Below are positions 8,828 through 17,365 of a DNA stretch of 64,000 nucleotides, piece by piece. This stretch comes from Roseomonas sp. AR75. Lineage in GTDB: Bacteria; Pseudomonadota; Alphaproteobacteria; Acetobacterales; Acetobacteraceae. Positions within the stretch are counted from its first letter, which is position 1. Each line of letters starts with the position of its first letter. A program made the position numbers and the translations under genes. Location: positions 310,001-374,000 of the forward strand of contig NZ_STGB01000005.1 of NCBI RefSeq assembly GCF_005222815.1. Reading direction: 5' to 3'. The notes under the pieces are model-generated. The model saw nothing but the letters and a program-made list of their open reading frames with translations. It was not told the DNA's origin and searched no databases.

Positions 8828-11046
8828 CCGCGCGTCCCCTCGGCCGCCGCGACCTCGCCGCGCTGCTCGGCCTGCTGCTGCCGGGTTGCGCCAGCGGCAC
8901 GGCGCAGGCGCAGCCGCAGCACAACCGCCGGCAGGCGCGCGGCGGGCGGCAGCGCACCGTCCTGCGCCTGCCTGCCTCGATGCCCTGCGCGGACCGTCCC
9001 GGCGACCTCACCGGGCTGCTGCTGGAAGGCAGCGGGGCCCCGTCCGGCACGGTGGTGGTCTTCGGCCTGCCCTTCCGCCCCGGCGAGATTCCCCGCGGCA
9101 GCGGGCTCACCGCGCGGCTCGCCGCCGATGGCCGCGCCCTGCCGGTGCAGCTCGATGCCTCGCGCCATCATCCCGACGGCTCGGTGCGCTACGGCTTGGT
9201 GTCGCTTGCCGCGCCGGCGCTGCCGCAGGGCCAGCTTGCCGGGGTGGTGCTCGCCCGCGGCCAGGGCGGCGCGCCCGCCGGCCAGGCGCTGGATTTCGCC
9301 TCGGCGCTCGATGGCCGGCAGGTGACGGTGGAGCTGACGCCGAAGGAAGGCGGCGCGCCGTGGCGGGCCGATCTCGGCGCGCTGCTGCGCGGCGGTCGTG
9401 CGGAGGCACCCTGGCAATCCGGCCCGCTGGCGACCCAGGCGCGGATCGTGCTGCCGGCGCCGCTCGGCGCCGTGCGCTCGATGCGCTGCATCGCCGATGT
9501 CGCGGTGCGCGCCGACCGCACGATCTGGGTGGATCTCTGGCTGCGCAACGACATCGCCATGCAGCCGGGCGGCGGCGACGCCTCCTACACGGCGCGGCTG
9601 ACCATCGGCGAGCATGACGCGCTGACCGAGGACGTGCCGCGGCACTGGCAGTACGGTGCCTGGGGCCGGCTGGTCGGCGCCGGGGCGCGCGGCGCGGCGC
9701 CGAAGCCGCCGCGGGTGATCCATGACCCGCGCTACCTCGGCACCACCGGCGCGACCATGCCGTTCGACATTTCCGTCGGTGTTGACCAGGCGGTCCTGCA
9801 GCGGATGGCGCGCGCGCGCGAGCCCGAGACCTGGGACCCGCCGCTCTCGCCACGCGGCCTGAAGACCAGCATGGGCGCGCCCGGCGGGCGTCCCGATCTT
9901 GGCCAGACCACCAACTGGAACGCCGCCTGGCTGATCTCCGGCGATGCCGAGGCGGCCGAGATCGCGATCGGCCAGGCCGAGGCCGCCGGCGGCATTCCCT
10001 GGCATTTCTGGGACCCGAAGGGCGGCAAGGACGGGAATGGCGGCTGGCTGGACGTGAAGCGCTGGCCGCGCTTCTGGACCGACCGTCGCGGCGGCTCCCC
10101 GCCCCACACGCTGGTCCGCGCAGTGCCCAACAGCGTCTGGCAGCGTGGCGCGGTGCCCTCGCACCAGCCGGCGCTCAGCTTCGTGCCCTATGTGCTGACC
10201 GGCCGCCGGCCGTTCCTGGACAACCTGATGGCGCAAGCCGGGTGGAACGTGATCTGCGTCTGGCCCGCCAACCGCCGGGTGGAAGGGCCGGCCGACGACA
10301 TGCTGGTGGTGCGCAAGCGCCAGACCCGCAGCACCGCCTGGACCATCCGCACGCTGAGCGAGGCGGCCTGGGCCGCATCCGACGCCGACCCCACCCTGCC
10401 CTACATCGAGCAGGTGACAGCGGCGAACTGGGGCTGGATGGTGGAGCAGATTCCCCGCCTGACCGAGTTCCAGGGCCAGCTGCACGGCTACATCGAGCCG
10501 CTGAACTACGGCTACACGCCGAACATCGCGGCCTGGCAGCAGGACTATGTCGTCTCCTCCGCCGCGATGGCGACGCTGCGCGGGCGCGAGGATGCACGGC
10601 AGGTGCTGGACTGGATGCGCAACTTCATCGTCGGGCGCTTCTTCGCCACGCAGTACGGCTTCACGCGCAACGACGCGGTGGCGGACCGCTTCTCCCTGAT
10701 CGCGGACCCGCTGCCCGAACCGCCGAGCCCGCCCAAGCCGCCGCTGCAGACCTGGACCGAGGTCGTGGCCTCCAACCGCGCACGGGACCAGGACAACGGC
10801 ACGGGATGGAGCCACAGCAACGGCGAGTACATCCGCCTGGGGATGCTGTCCCTCGCGCTGATCGCGCATGCCTTCGACGATCCGCGCGCGAAGGAGGCGT
10901 GGCAGTGGCTGGCGAAATCGGATTCGCCCAACGTCAACCTCGGCAACTTCCTGCGCGCCTCCTTCCACACGGTGGCGCCGCCGGGCATGGCGCTCGATCC
11001 CGAGCACCTGCCGCGCTGCGCCGCCTCGGCGCCGCCGCGGCGATGA
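8824..11046 (+). CDS. Large secreted protein of unknown function, possible polysaccharide-active
   Basis: 740-residue protein with an N-terminal export signal. It contains RRDLAALLGLLLPGCA, which could be a Tat-like signal or a lipoprotein signal ending in LPGC. An N-terminal beta-rich part (about 45-330) contains LPVQLDASRHHPDGSVRYG, reminiscent of the RIFT-barrel first domain of YetA/PcRGLX-type rhamnogalacturonan lyases. The second half (about 340-720) is alpha-helical and rich in Trp, as in alpha/alpha-toroid carbohydrate-active proteins. It overlaps the glycosyltransferase by 4 nt and precedes a sugar epimerase, so an EPS-modifying or EPS-cleaving role is plausible. The lyase resemblance is a pattern judgement, not a database match, and no catalytic residues could be assigned. 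Confidence 0.7.
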   Translation: MTARPLGRRDLAALLGLLLPGCASGTAQAQPQHNRRQARGGRQRTVLRLPASMPCADRPGDLTGLLLEGSGAPSGTVVVFGLPFRPGEIPRGSGLTARLAADGRALPVQLDASRHHPDGSVRYGLVSLAAPALPQGQLAGVVLARGQGGAPAGQALDFASALDGRQVTVELTPKEGGAPWRADLGALLRGGRAEAPWQSGPLATQARIVLPAPLGAVRSMRCIADVAVRADRTIWVDLWLRNDIAMQPGGGDASYTARLTIGEHDALTEDVPRHWQYGAWGRLVGAGARGAAPKPPRVIHDPRYLGTTGATMPFDISVGVDQAVLQRMARAREPETWDPPLSPRGLKTSMGAPGGRPDLGQTTNWNAAWLISGDAEAAEIAIGQAEAAGGIPWHFWDPKGGKDGNGGWLDVKRWPRFWTDRRGGSPPHTLVRAVPNSVWQRGAVPSHQPALSFVPYVLTGRRPFLDNLMAQAGWNVICVWPANRRVEGPADDMLVVRKRQTRSTAWTIRTLSEAAWAASDADPTLPYIEQVTAANWGWMVEQIPRLTEFQGQLHGYIEPLNYGYTPNIAAWQQDYVVSSAAMATLRGREDARQVLDWMRNFIVGRFFATQYGFTRNDAVADRFSLIADPLPEPPSPPKPPLQTWTEVVASNRARDQDNGTGWSHSNGEYIRLGMLSLALIAHAFDDPRAKEAWQWLAKSDSPNVNLGNFLRASFHTVAPPGMALDPEHLPRCAASAPPRR

Positions 11047-11083
11047 CAGCCTGACCTCCCCAACCCGACGCGGAGTCCTGCCC

Positions 11084-12049
11084 TTGGCCCTCTACCTCGT
11101 CACCGGCGGTTGCGGCTTCATCGGCTCGCATCTCGCGGCCGCGCTGGCCGCGCGCGGCGACCGGCTGCGCGTGCTGGACGATCTCTCGACCGGCTCGCTC
11201 GACAATCTGCTGCCGGGCGCGGAGCTGGTGCAGGGCGACGTCGCGGATGCCGCGCTGGTGCGGGATGCGATGCAGGGGGTTGCGGGCTGCTTCCACCTCG
11301 CCGCCATCGCCTCGGTGGAGCGCGGCGTGCAGGATTGGCTCGGCACCCATCGCGTCAACCTGACCGGCACCATCGCCGTGATGGACGCGGCGCGCGAGCG
11401 GCGCGTGCCGGTGGTCTATGCCTCCTCGGCCGCGGTCTATGGCGACCAGGCGGTGCTGCCGATCACCGAGGACGCGCCGAAGCGGCCGCTCTCGGCCTAT
11501 GGCGCGGACAAGCTGGGCTGCGAGCAGCAGGCGCTCGTCGCCGGCCATGTGCACGGCATCCCGACGCTCGGCCTGCGCTTCTTCAACGTGTTCGGGCCTC
11601 GGCAGGACCCGCGCTCGCCCTATTCGGGGGTGATCTCGATCTTCTGCGACCGCCTGTCGCGCGGCGAGCCGGTGACTGTGTTCGGCGACGGCGCGCAGAC
11701 GCGCGACTTCGTCTATGTCGCCGACGTGGTCGCGGCGCTGCTGGCGGGGATGCAGGCGGCGTCGGTAGAGGCGCCGGTGCTGAATGTCTGCACGGGCCGC
11801 GCCACCTCGGTGGTGGAACTGGGGCGGACCATCGCGGCCGCATGCGGTGTCGCCGCGGATATCCGGCACGCGCCGCCGCGCGCCGGCGAGATCCGCCATT
11901 CCCTTGGCAATCCGGCACAGGCCCGCGCGTTGCTCGGCCTCGGCGAGCCCGCGCGTTTGCGGGAAGGGCTCGATCAGGTCGTCGCCTGGTTGCGCGATGG
12001 CCGGCCCGGGCTGGCACGGCAGCGCGCGCTGGAGGCGCAGCTCAGTTGA
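11084..12049 (+). CDS. NAD-dependent epimerase/dehydratase (UDP-sugar 4-epimerase-like)
   Basis: Extended short-chain dehydrogenase of 321 residues that should act on a nucleotide sugar feeding the EPS pathway. The frame is open upstream, but TTG 11084 has a GGAG 8 nt ahead and places the dinucleotide-binding TGGCGFIGS motif at residues 6-14, as in GalE-family enzymes. Further motifs are YASSAAVYG (catalytic Ser region), the SAYGADK active-site Tyr/Lys pair, and RFFNVFGPRQDPRSPYSGVI (substrate loop). It lies 37 nt after the secreted protein and its 3' end overlaps an opposite-strand small gene by 8 nt. Substrate (Glc/Gal, GlcNAc/GalNAc or uronate) is not determined. Confidence 0.88.
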   Translation: MALYLVTGGCGFIGSHLAAALAARGDRLRVLDDLSTGSLDNLLPGAELVQGDVADAALVRDAMQGVAGCFHLAAIASVERGVQDWLGTHRVNLTGTIAVMDAARERRVPVVYASSAAVYGDQAVLPITEDAPKRPLSAYGADKLGCEQQALVAGHVHGIPTLGLRFFNVFGPRQDPRSPYSGVISIFCDRLSRGEPVTVFGDGAQTRDFVYVADVVAALLAGMQAASVEAPVLNVCTGRATSVVELGRTIAAACGVAADIRHAPPRAGEIRHSLGNPAQARALLGLGEPARLREGLDQVVAWLRDGRPGLARQRALEAQLS

Positions 12050-12206
12050 GCAGCACGCGTCCGAGAAGCAGGACGAGGCTCCAGCCGACGAACGCGAGCG
12101 CCGCGATCGCGAGGCCTGCCACCGGCCAGGGCAACCGGTCCTGCGCCTGCGACCGCGTGATGTCCCGCAGGGTCCGGCAGCTTCTCGCCACATCGAGCTG
12201 GGTCAT
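12042..12206 (-). CDS. Small membrane protein, 54 aa
   Basis: Short gene on the minus strand, convergent with the epimerase (8-nt overlap of 3' ends). A longer frame to 12248 exists. The ATG at 12206 is preceded directly by AGAGGAGA, a strong ribosome-binding site, which decides the start. The polar N-terminus (about 25 residues) is followed by one hydrophobic helix (VAGLAIAALAFVGWSLVLLL) and a short tail, predicted as an inner-membrane protein. It resembles no family I can name. It is divergent from the amidotransferase (start 12369), so the 160 nt between them likely contains both promoters. Confidence 0.55.
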   Translation of the reverse strand: MTQLDVARSCRTLRDITRSQAQDRLPWPVAGLAIAALAFVGWSLVLLLGRVLLN

Positions 12207-12368
12207 GTCTCCTCTCGCTTCTGCCTGGGCCGAGGTCCCGACCGGCACTTGGCCGGATCGCCCTCACCGCTCCGTGAGGCGGGGCATGCGACCCGGCATG
12301 CGAATGAAGCGCCCTGAAGCCGCCGTGGTTGCCCTGGACAATCGCGGGTTGTGCAGGAGCCCCACGCC

Positions 12369-14297
12369 ATGTGCGGCATAGTCGGCCTGTTCCACCCCCT
12401 GCGTCCCGCCGTGCCGGCGGAGGCGCTGCTGCGCCGGATGACGGCAGCCATCGCGCATCGCGGCCCCGATGGCGACGGCTTCCATGCCGAGCCGCATCTC
12501 GGCTTCGGACATCTGCGCCTGTCCATCGTGGACCTGGCCGGCGGCGCGCAGCCGATGGCGACCGAGGACGGCGCGCTGATCGTCTGCTTCAACGGCGAGA
12601 TCTACAACTACGCCGCGCTGCGGACGGAGCTGGAAGCGGCGGGCCATCGGTTCCGCACGCGCTCCGACACGGAATCCATCCTGCATGGCTGGCGCGAATG
12701 GGGCCTCGGCCTGCTCGACCGCATGAAGGGCATGTTCGCCTTCGCGCTGTGGGACCGCGCGCGCGGCGAGCTGCTGCTGGCGCGCGACCGTCTCGGCGAG
12801 AAGCCGGTGCTCTACGGCGCGCTGCCGGACGGCACGCTGGCCTTCGGGTCCGAGATGGCGGCGCTGCTGGCGCTGCCTTCCATGCCGCGTCGGCTGGACC
12901 AGGCGGCGCTCGATGACTTCCTGGCGCTCGGCTACATCCCGGACCCGCAGAGCATCTACCAGGATATCCGCCGCCTGCCGGCCGGGCATTTCCTGCTGGT
13001 CCGCCGCGGCGAGCCGCTGGACCTTTCGCCCCGTCGCTACTGGCAGGCGCCGCGCCAGGCGGTGGCAGCGCCGGCCGACGCGCCGGCGGAGCTCGCGCGG
13101 CGGCTGGATGCGGCGGTGCGCGCGCAGCTGATGTCGGACGTGCCGCTCGGCGCCTTCCTCTCGGGCGGCGTGGATTCCAGCGCGGTCGTCGCTTTCGCCG
13201 CGCGCGCGGTGGCGGAGGCCGGCACCGGCCCGCTCGCCACCTTCACCATCGGCTTCGAGGGCAGCGAGGATGAGCGCCCCGCGGCCGCCGCGCTCGCCGC
13301 GCGTCTCGGCCTCGCAGCGCATGCGGAGGCCGGCGCGGTGGACTACGTGGCCGCGGCGCGGGAGCAGGCGAAGCTGTTCGGCGAACCCTTCGGCGACCAT
13401 TCCTCCGTGCCGACGCTGATGGTGTGCAGGCTGGCGCGGAAATACGTGACCGTCGCGCTCTCCGGCGATGGCGGCGACGAGGTTTTTGCCGGTTATCGCC
13501 GCTACCGCTTCCACAAGCTGGCCGAGGCGGCGCGGCGCATCTTCCCGGCGGGGGTACGCAGGCAGGTGATCGGCCGGCTCGCCGCGGCCTATCCGAAGCT
13601 CGATCGCGCGCCGCGCTGGCTGCGCGCGAAATCCACGCTGACGGAGATCAGCCTCGATTCCGCGCTGGGCTATTACCGCACCGTCTGCAAGCTGCATGAG
13701 GAACGCCGCCGCGGCCTGTACGCCGCGCCGCTCCGTGCGGCGCTGCAAGGCTACGATCCGGCCGCGCGCATCGTCGCGCTGATGGAGGAATGCGATCCGG
13801 ACGACGCGCTGCTGCAGGCGCAATATGCCGACCTGCACAGCTACCTGCCCGGCGACATCCTGGTGAAGACCGACCGCATGGCGATGGCCGTCTCGTTGGA
13901 ACTGCGGCCGCCGATCCTTGACCATGAGCTGGTGGAGTTCGGCCTGTCGCTGCCGGCTTCGCTGAAGCTGAAGGACGGCTACGGCAAGCATGTGCTGCGC
14001 AGCGCGATGGCCCCGCTGCTGCCCGAAGACCTGCTCTGGGGCAAGAAGCGCGGCTTCGCCGACGACATCGCCGGCCAGTTCCGCGCCCAGGCCGCGACGG
14101 TGCGGGCGCGGCTGACCGGCGGCGCGATGCTGGACAGCGGGCTGTTCGACGCCGCGTCGCTCGGCCGGCTGGTGGACGAGCATGCCTCCGGCCGCTTCGA
14201 CCATGCGCAGGCGATCTGGCAGTTGCTGTCGCTGGAAGGCTTCTTCGCCGCCCAGGGCGCCGCGCCCGCGCGCGCGGTGGAGACGGTGGGCGCGTAG
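12369..14297 (+). CDS. Exosortase-A-associated asparagine-synthase-like amidotransferase
   Basis: Glutamine-dependent amidotransferase of 642 residues. The frame runs further upstream, but ATG 12369 puts Cys2 directly after Met (MCGIVGLF), as class II glutaminases require for the processed N-terminal nucleophile. The glutaminase half shows RGPDGDGF, LSIVDLAGG, FNGEIYNY and the SDTES loop. The synthetase half has the PP-loop SGGVDSS near residue 265 and SGDGGDEVFAGYRRYR. Length and architecture match amidotransferase 1 of exosortase-A loci, presumed to amidate an EPS sugar or a sugar acid. Not every residue specific for asparagine formation could be checked, so I do not call asnB. Confidence 0.88.
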   Translation: MCGIVGLFHPLRPAVPAEALLRRMTAAIAHRGPDGDGFHAEPHLGFGHLRLSIVDLAGGAQPMATEDGALIVCFNGEIYNYAALRTELEAAGHRFRTRSDTESILHGWREWGLGLLDRMKGMFAFALWDRARGELLLARDRLGEKPVLYGALPDGTLAFGSEMAALLALPSMPRRLDQAALDDFLALGYIPDPQSIYQDIRRLPAGHFLLVRRGEPLDLSPRRYWQAPRQAVAAPADAPAELARRLDAAVRAQLMSDVPLGAFLSGGVDSSAVVAFAARAVAEAGTGPLATFTIGFEGSEDERPAAAALAARLGLAAHAEAGAVDYVAAAREQAKLFGEPFGDHSSVPTLMVCRLARKYVTVALSGDGGDEVFAGYRRYRFHKLAEAARRIFPAGVRRQVIGRLAAAYPKLDRAPRWLRAKSTLTEISLDSALGYYRTVCKLHEERRRGLYAAPLRAALQGYDPAARIVALMEECDPDDALLQAQYADLHSYLPGDILVKTDRMAMAVSLELRPPILDHELVEFGLSLPASLKLKDGYGKHVLRSAMAPLLPEDLLWGKKRGFADDIAGQFRAQAATVRARLTGGAMLDSGLFDAASLGRLVDEHASGRFDHAQAIWQLLSLEGFFAAQGAAPARAVETVGA

Positions 14298-14328
14298 CGC
14301 CTCCCTCCGGGGCGGCCGGAGATTTCCC

Positions 14329-14345
14329 TTGACACATTTGTCACC
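14329..14345 (+). promoter_or_regulatory. TTGACA box within an inverted repeat upstream of the dioxygenase operon
   Basis: TTGACA (14329-14334) sits inside the perfect dyad TGACA-CATT-TGTCA (14330-14343), about 45 nt before the dioxygenase start and in an otherwise GC-rich gap. A -35 element overlapping a small palindrome is a natural operator for the FadR/GntR-family repressor encoded at 15291. No clear -10 hexamer follows at 17 nt, so the promoter reading is tentative. Confidence 0.4.
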
Positions 14346-14389
14346 CAGCCATCACCCTGCCTCCAATTCTGTCAGTGGGAGGGACGGCC

Positions 14390-15286
14390 GTGCCTGTCAT
14401 GGAAAAGACCCGCGTCACCGTGCGGCCGAGCGGGGCCGCGCTGGGCGCCGACATCATCGGCTTCGACCCCGCCGAATTCAGCAATGACGACTTCGCCACG
14501 GTGAAGCAGGCGCTGCTCGATCACCTCGTCATCCGCATCCGCGGCACGGACATCGACGACGCCGCCTTCGAGCGCTTCGGCGCCCGCTTCGGCACCCTGA
14601 AGCCCTCGCCCGACTTCACGCGCTCGCGTCCCGTCTACCTGCAGGACGCGCCCTCGGTGACGATCATCTCCAACGTCACGGAGGACGGGAAGCCGATCGG
14701 CGAGCATGGCGATGGCGAGCTGAACTGGCACACCGACCTCGCCTTCACCGACGAGCCCTCCGCGCTGACCATGCTGCTGGCGCGGGAAGTGCCGCCAACC
14801 GGGGGGAACACCTCCTTTGCAAATATGTATGCGGCGGTGGACGCCCTGAAGCCGGAGACGCGGGCGCTGCTGGAACATCCCGGCGGCCGCAGGGACGGGC
14901 TGAAGGCGAAGCACCAGGCCAGCCACAACGCCCAGGGCGGCGCCCGCCCCGGCTACAAGGATGTCGTCACCGACGACGTGAGGGAGATGCCGGGGCCGAT
15001 CCATCCGCTGCTGCGCACCCACCCCGAGACGGGACGGAAGGCGCTGTTCCTCGGCCGCCGCTTCGGCGGCTACGTCCCGGGCCTGACGCTGGCGCGCAGC
15101 GAGGAACTGCTCGACGAGTTGTGGTCGGTGGCGGCGCTGCCGAAGAACACCTGGACGCAGGAATGGCGCGTCGGCGACCTCATCATCTGGGACAACCGCT
15201 GCACCATGCATCGCCGCGACGCCTTCACAGGCCAGGGACGGCGGCGGATGCACCGGCTGACCACGCTCGGCGAACGGCCGGCCTGA
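14390..15286 (+). CDS. TauD/TfdA-family 2-oxoglutarate-dependent dioxygenase
   Basis: 298-residue Fe(II)/2-oxoglutarate dioxygenase. GTG 14390 is preferred because GGGAGGG lies 6 nt upstream; ATG 14399 and GTG 14375 are alternatives. The facial triad is visible: H114 and D116 in WHTDLAFTDEP, and the distal H274 in WDNRCTMHR. R289 (RRMHRLT) is the likely 2-oxoglutarate ligand. Members hydroxylate taurine, alkyl sulfates, phenoxyacetates or similar small acids and release a cleaved product. It is the first gene of an apparent operon with a regulator (4 nt downstream) and ABC transporter genes, so it probably acts on the imported compound. The substrate is unknown. Confidence 0.87.
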   Translation: MPVMEKTRVTVRPSGAALGADIIGFDPAEFSNDDFATVKQALLDHLVIRIRGTDIDDAAFERFGARFGTLKPSPDFTRSRPVYLQDAPSVTIISNVTEDGKPIGEHGDGELNWHTDLAFTDEPSALTMLLAREVPPTGGNTSFANMYAAVDALKPETRALLEHPGGRRDGLKAKHQASHNAQGGARPGYKDVVTDDVREMPGPIHPLLRTHPETGRKALFLGRRFGGYVPGLTLARSEELLDELWSVAALPKNTWTQEWRVGDLIIWDNRCTMHRRDAFTGQGRRRMHRLTTLGERPA

Positions 15287-15290
15287 CGCC

Positions 15291-16040
15291 GTGGCGCGCA
15301 GCGCCGCACTGCCGGCCGAGCCCGCCGCAAAGCGGCCGGCGGGGCTCGCCGAGCGCGTGGAGGAGCAGATCCGCCGCCTGATCGACCGCGGCGAGTTCCC
15401 GCGCGACGTGCGCCTGCCCACCGAGTTCGAGCTGTGCCGCCGCTTCTCCGTCTCCCGCCCCATCGTGCGGCAGGCGCTGCAGACGCTGCGCGACGCCGGC
15501 TATGTCAGCTCCACCAAGGGCTCCGGCACGCTTGTGCTGCGCGGGCCGGACCCTGCGGGGCTGCGCTTCCCGCTGATCAACACCATCGCGGATGTCGAGC
15601 AATACTTCGAATACCGCGCCGCGCTGGAAAGCGAGATCGCGCGCCTCGCCGCGCAGCGCCGCACGCCCGAGGCGCTGGACGAGATCGAGGCGACGCTCGC
15701 CGAGCCGGAGGAGGTGCTGCAGATGGGCGCCCCGGAACTCACCCGCGACGCCAATTTCCGTTTCCACCGCGCCGTGGCGCGGGCCAGCGGCAATGCCTTC
15801 CATGTCGCGACCATCGAGCAGTTGCCGAACCTGATCGGCCTCGGCCCGGTCGAGGTGCGCAACTTCGACGAACGCGATCCGGCGGCGCGGATCGCGCGCA
15901 TCAATGCCGAGCACCGCTCGATCCTCGAGGCGATCCGGGCACGCGACGCAGCGCGCGCGGGGGCGGAGATGGGCGCGCATATCAGCGCGGCGCGGCAGCA
16001 CGTCTACCAGCGCCACAAGGCGCGGATCGTCCACGAATAG
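15291..16040 (+). CDS. FadR/GntR-family transcriptional regulator with FCD domain
   Basis: 249-residue regulator starting at GTG 15291. The N-terminal winged helix (about residues 20-88) carries the GntR signature LPTEFELCRRFSVSRPIVRQAL, with a wing reading GYVSSTKGSGT. A C-terminal all-helical FCD domain (about 105-240) includes RDANFRFHRAVARASGN, whose D/H residues usually bind a metal and a small organic acid effector. It sits between the dioxygenase and the transporter genes, so it most likely represses this operon until its substrate appears. The dyad at 14330-14343 is a candidate operator. Confidence 0.9.
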   Translation: MARSAALPAEPAAKRPAGLAERVEEQIRRLIDRGEFPRDVRLPTEFELCRRFSVSRPIVRQALQTLRDAGYVSSTKGSGTLVLRGPDPAGLRFPLINTIADVEQYFEYRAALESEIARLAAQRRTPEALDEIEATLAEPEEVLQMGAPELTRDANFRFHRAVARASGNAFHVATIEQLPNLIGLGPVEVRNFDERDPAARIARINAEHRSILEAIRARDAARAGAEMGAHISAARQHVYQRHKARIVHE

Positions 16041-16077
16041 AAGCGCCGCAGGCGCAGCAGGCAGGGAGGGAACGGCC

Positions 16078-17361
16078 ATGGACATCAAACGCAGGAACGC
16101 ACTGGCCGCGGGCACGGCGCTGGCTGCGGCGGCGCTTGCGCGGCCCGCGATCGCGCAGACGCGCAAATTCGTCATCATGAGTCATGCGGTGCACCGCAAC
16201 GTCTCCACCGGCGCACGCGGCGGCGACAGCACGGCGGCCTGGCGCCAGCGCAACAACCTCGAGATCGAGTGGCTGACCTTCGGCGTGGAGGCGGTGCATG
16301 AGCGCCTGTACCGGGAGGCGCAGCTCTCCCAGGGCGGCGTGGACATGGCCTTCATCCTGGAACGCTACGGCGGCCCGCATATCGCGCCGCTCTTCGAGGA
16401 TCTCCGCCCCTACATGGATGCCGCGCCGATCGAGAAGCTGGACGAGATCTCGCCCTCCATGCTCGCCGCGCACACCTATCGCGGCAAGCTGATCGGCATT
16501 CCCTTCCGCCATGCGACGCATGGCTTCTTCACCAACAACGTGATGGCGCGCGAACGCGGCGTGACGCAGGTGCCGCAGAGCTTCGAGGAGGTGATCGCCG
16601 CCGCCGACAAGCTGACCTACACGCGGGACGGTGCGCGCGTGGCGGGCTATGCGCTGTCGATGGACGATCCCTCGGCGCTGATGGACATCATCCGCGCGCA
16701 TGGCGGCGACTTCATCACGCGCGACTACCGCTTCGTCGCCGACCAGCCCCAGGCGGTCGCGGCCATCGCGCTGGTGCGCGACTGGTATCGCCGCGGCGTG
16801 CTGCCGCGCAACGTGATGACCTTCAAGACGGAGGAGGTGATCACCGCCATGCAGCAGGGCCGCGCGGCGCTGACCAACCAGCCCTTCGGCCGCATCGTCA
16901 ACTACAACGATCCGCGCGGCAGCCGCTTCCCCGGCGAGATCTCGGTCGCGAACATCCCGATGATGGAATCCGTCGCGGGCCGGAAGGGCGCGCTGGTGCC
17001 CGCCAAGACATCGGTCTGGGCAATGGCGATCCCGAGCAACTCGCCGGACAAGCAGCGGGCGTGGTCGCTGATCCGCGAGCTGTCCTCGGTGGAGAGCACC
17101 ATCCGCGCGGCGGTGAACGGCAACGGTCCCGTGCGGATGTCCGCCTATGACGACCCGCGCGTGCGCGAACTGGCGCCCTATGCCGACCTCGAACGCCGCG
17201 TGCTGCCGACCGCGCAGCTCACCGTGCCCGGCTTCGACCAGGCCGGCCGCGCGATGGATATCTTCATGGAGGAGGTGCAGAAGGCGATGCTCGGCGCCGC
17301 CGAGCCGCAGGCGGCGATGAACGCGGCGAAGTCGCGGATCGAGCCCCTGCTGCCTTCCTGA
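16078..17361 (+). CDS. ABC transporter solute-binding protein (family 1, sugar-type)
   Basis: 427-residue periplasmic binding protein. ATG 16078 (GGGAGGG about 8 nt upstream) gives a signal peptide with a twin-arginine pair (KRRN) followed by an Ala-rich hydrophobic stretch ending AIAQ, so Tat export is possible. The mature part looks like an extracellular solute-binding protein family 1 member (MalE/UgpB-like), with TNNVMARERGV, a DKLTYTRDG segment and an AMAIPSNSPDKQRAW region near 310-330. It is followed after 4 nt by two MalF/MalG-type permeases. The linked dioxygenase hints at a non-sugar or modified-sugar ligand. Ligand specificity is not predictable. Confidence 0.87.
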   Translation: MDIKRRNALAAGTALAAAALARPAIAQTRKFVIMSHAVHRNVSTGARGGDSTAAWRQRNNLEIEWLTFGVEAVHERLYREAQLSQGGVDMAFILERYGGPHIAPLFEDLRPYMDAAPIEKLDEISPSMLAAHTYRGKLIGIPFRHATHGFFTNNVMARERGVTQVPQSFEEVIAAADKLTYTRDGARVAGYALSMDDPSALMDIIRAHGGDFITRDYRFVADQPQAVAAIALVRDWYRRGVLPRNVMTFKTEEVITAMQQGRAALTNQPFGRIVNYNDPRGSRFPGEISVANIPMMESVAGRKGALVPAKTSVWAMAIPSNSPDKQRAWSLIRELSSVESTIRAAVNGNGPVRMSAYDDPRVRELAPYADLERRVLPTAQLTVPGFDQAGRAMDIFMEEVQKAMLGAAEPQAAMNAAKSRIEPLLPS

Positions 17362-17365
17362 CGCC

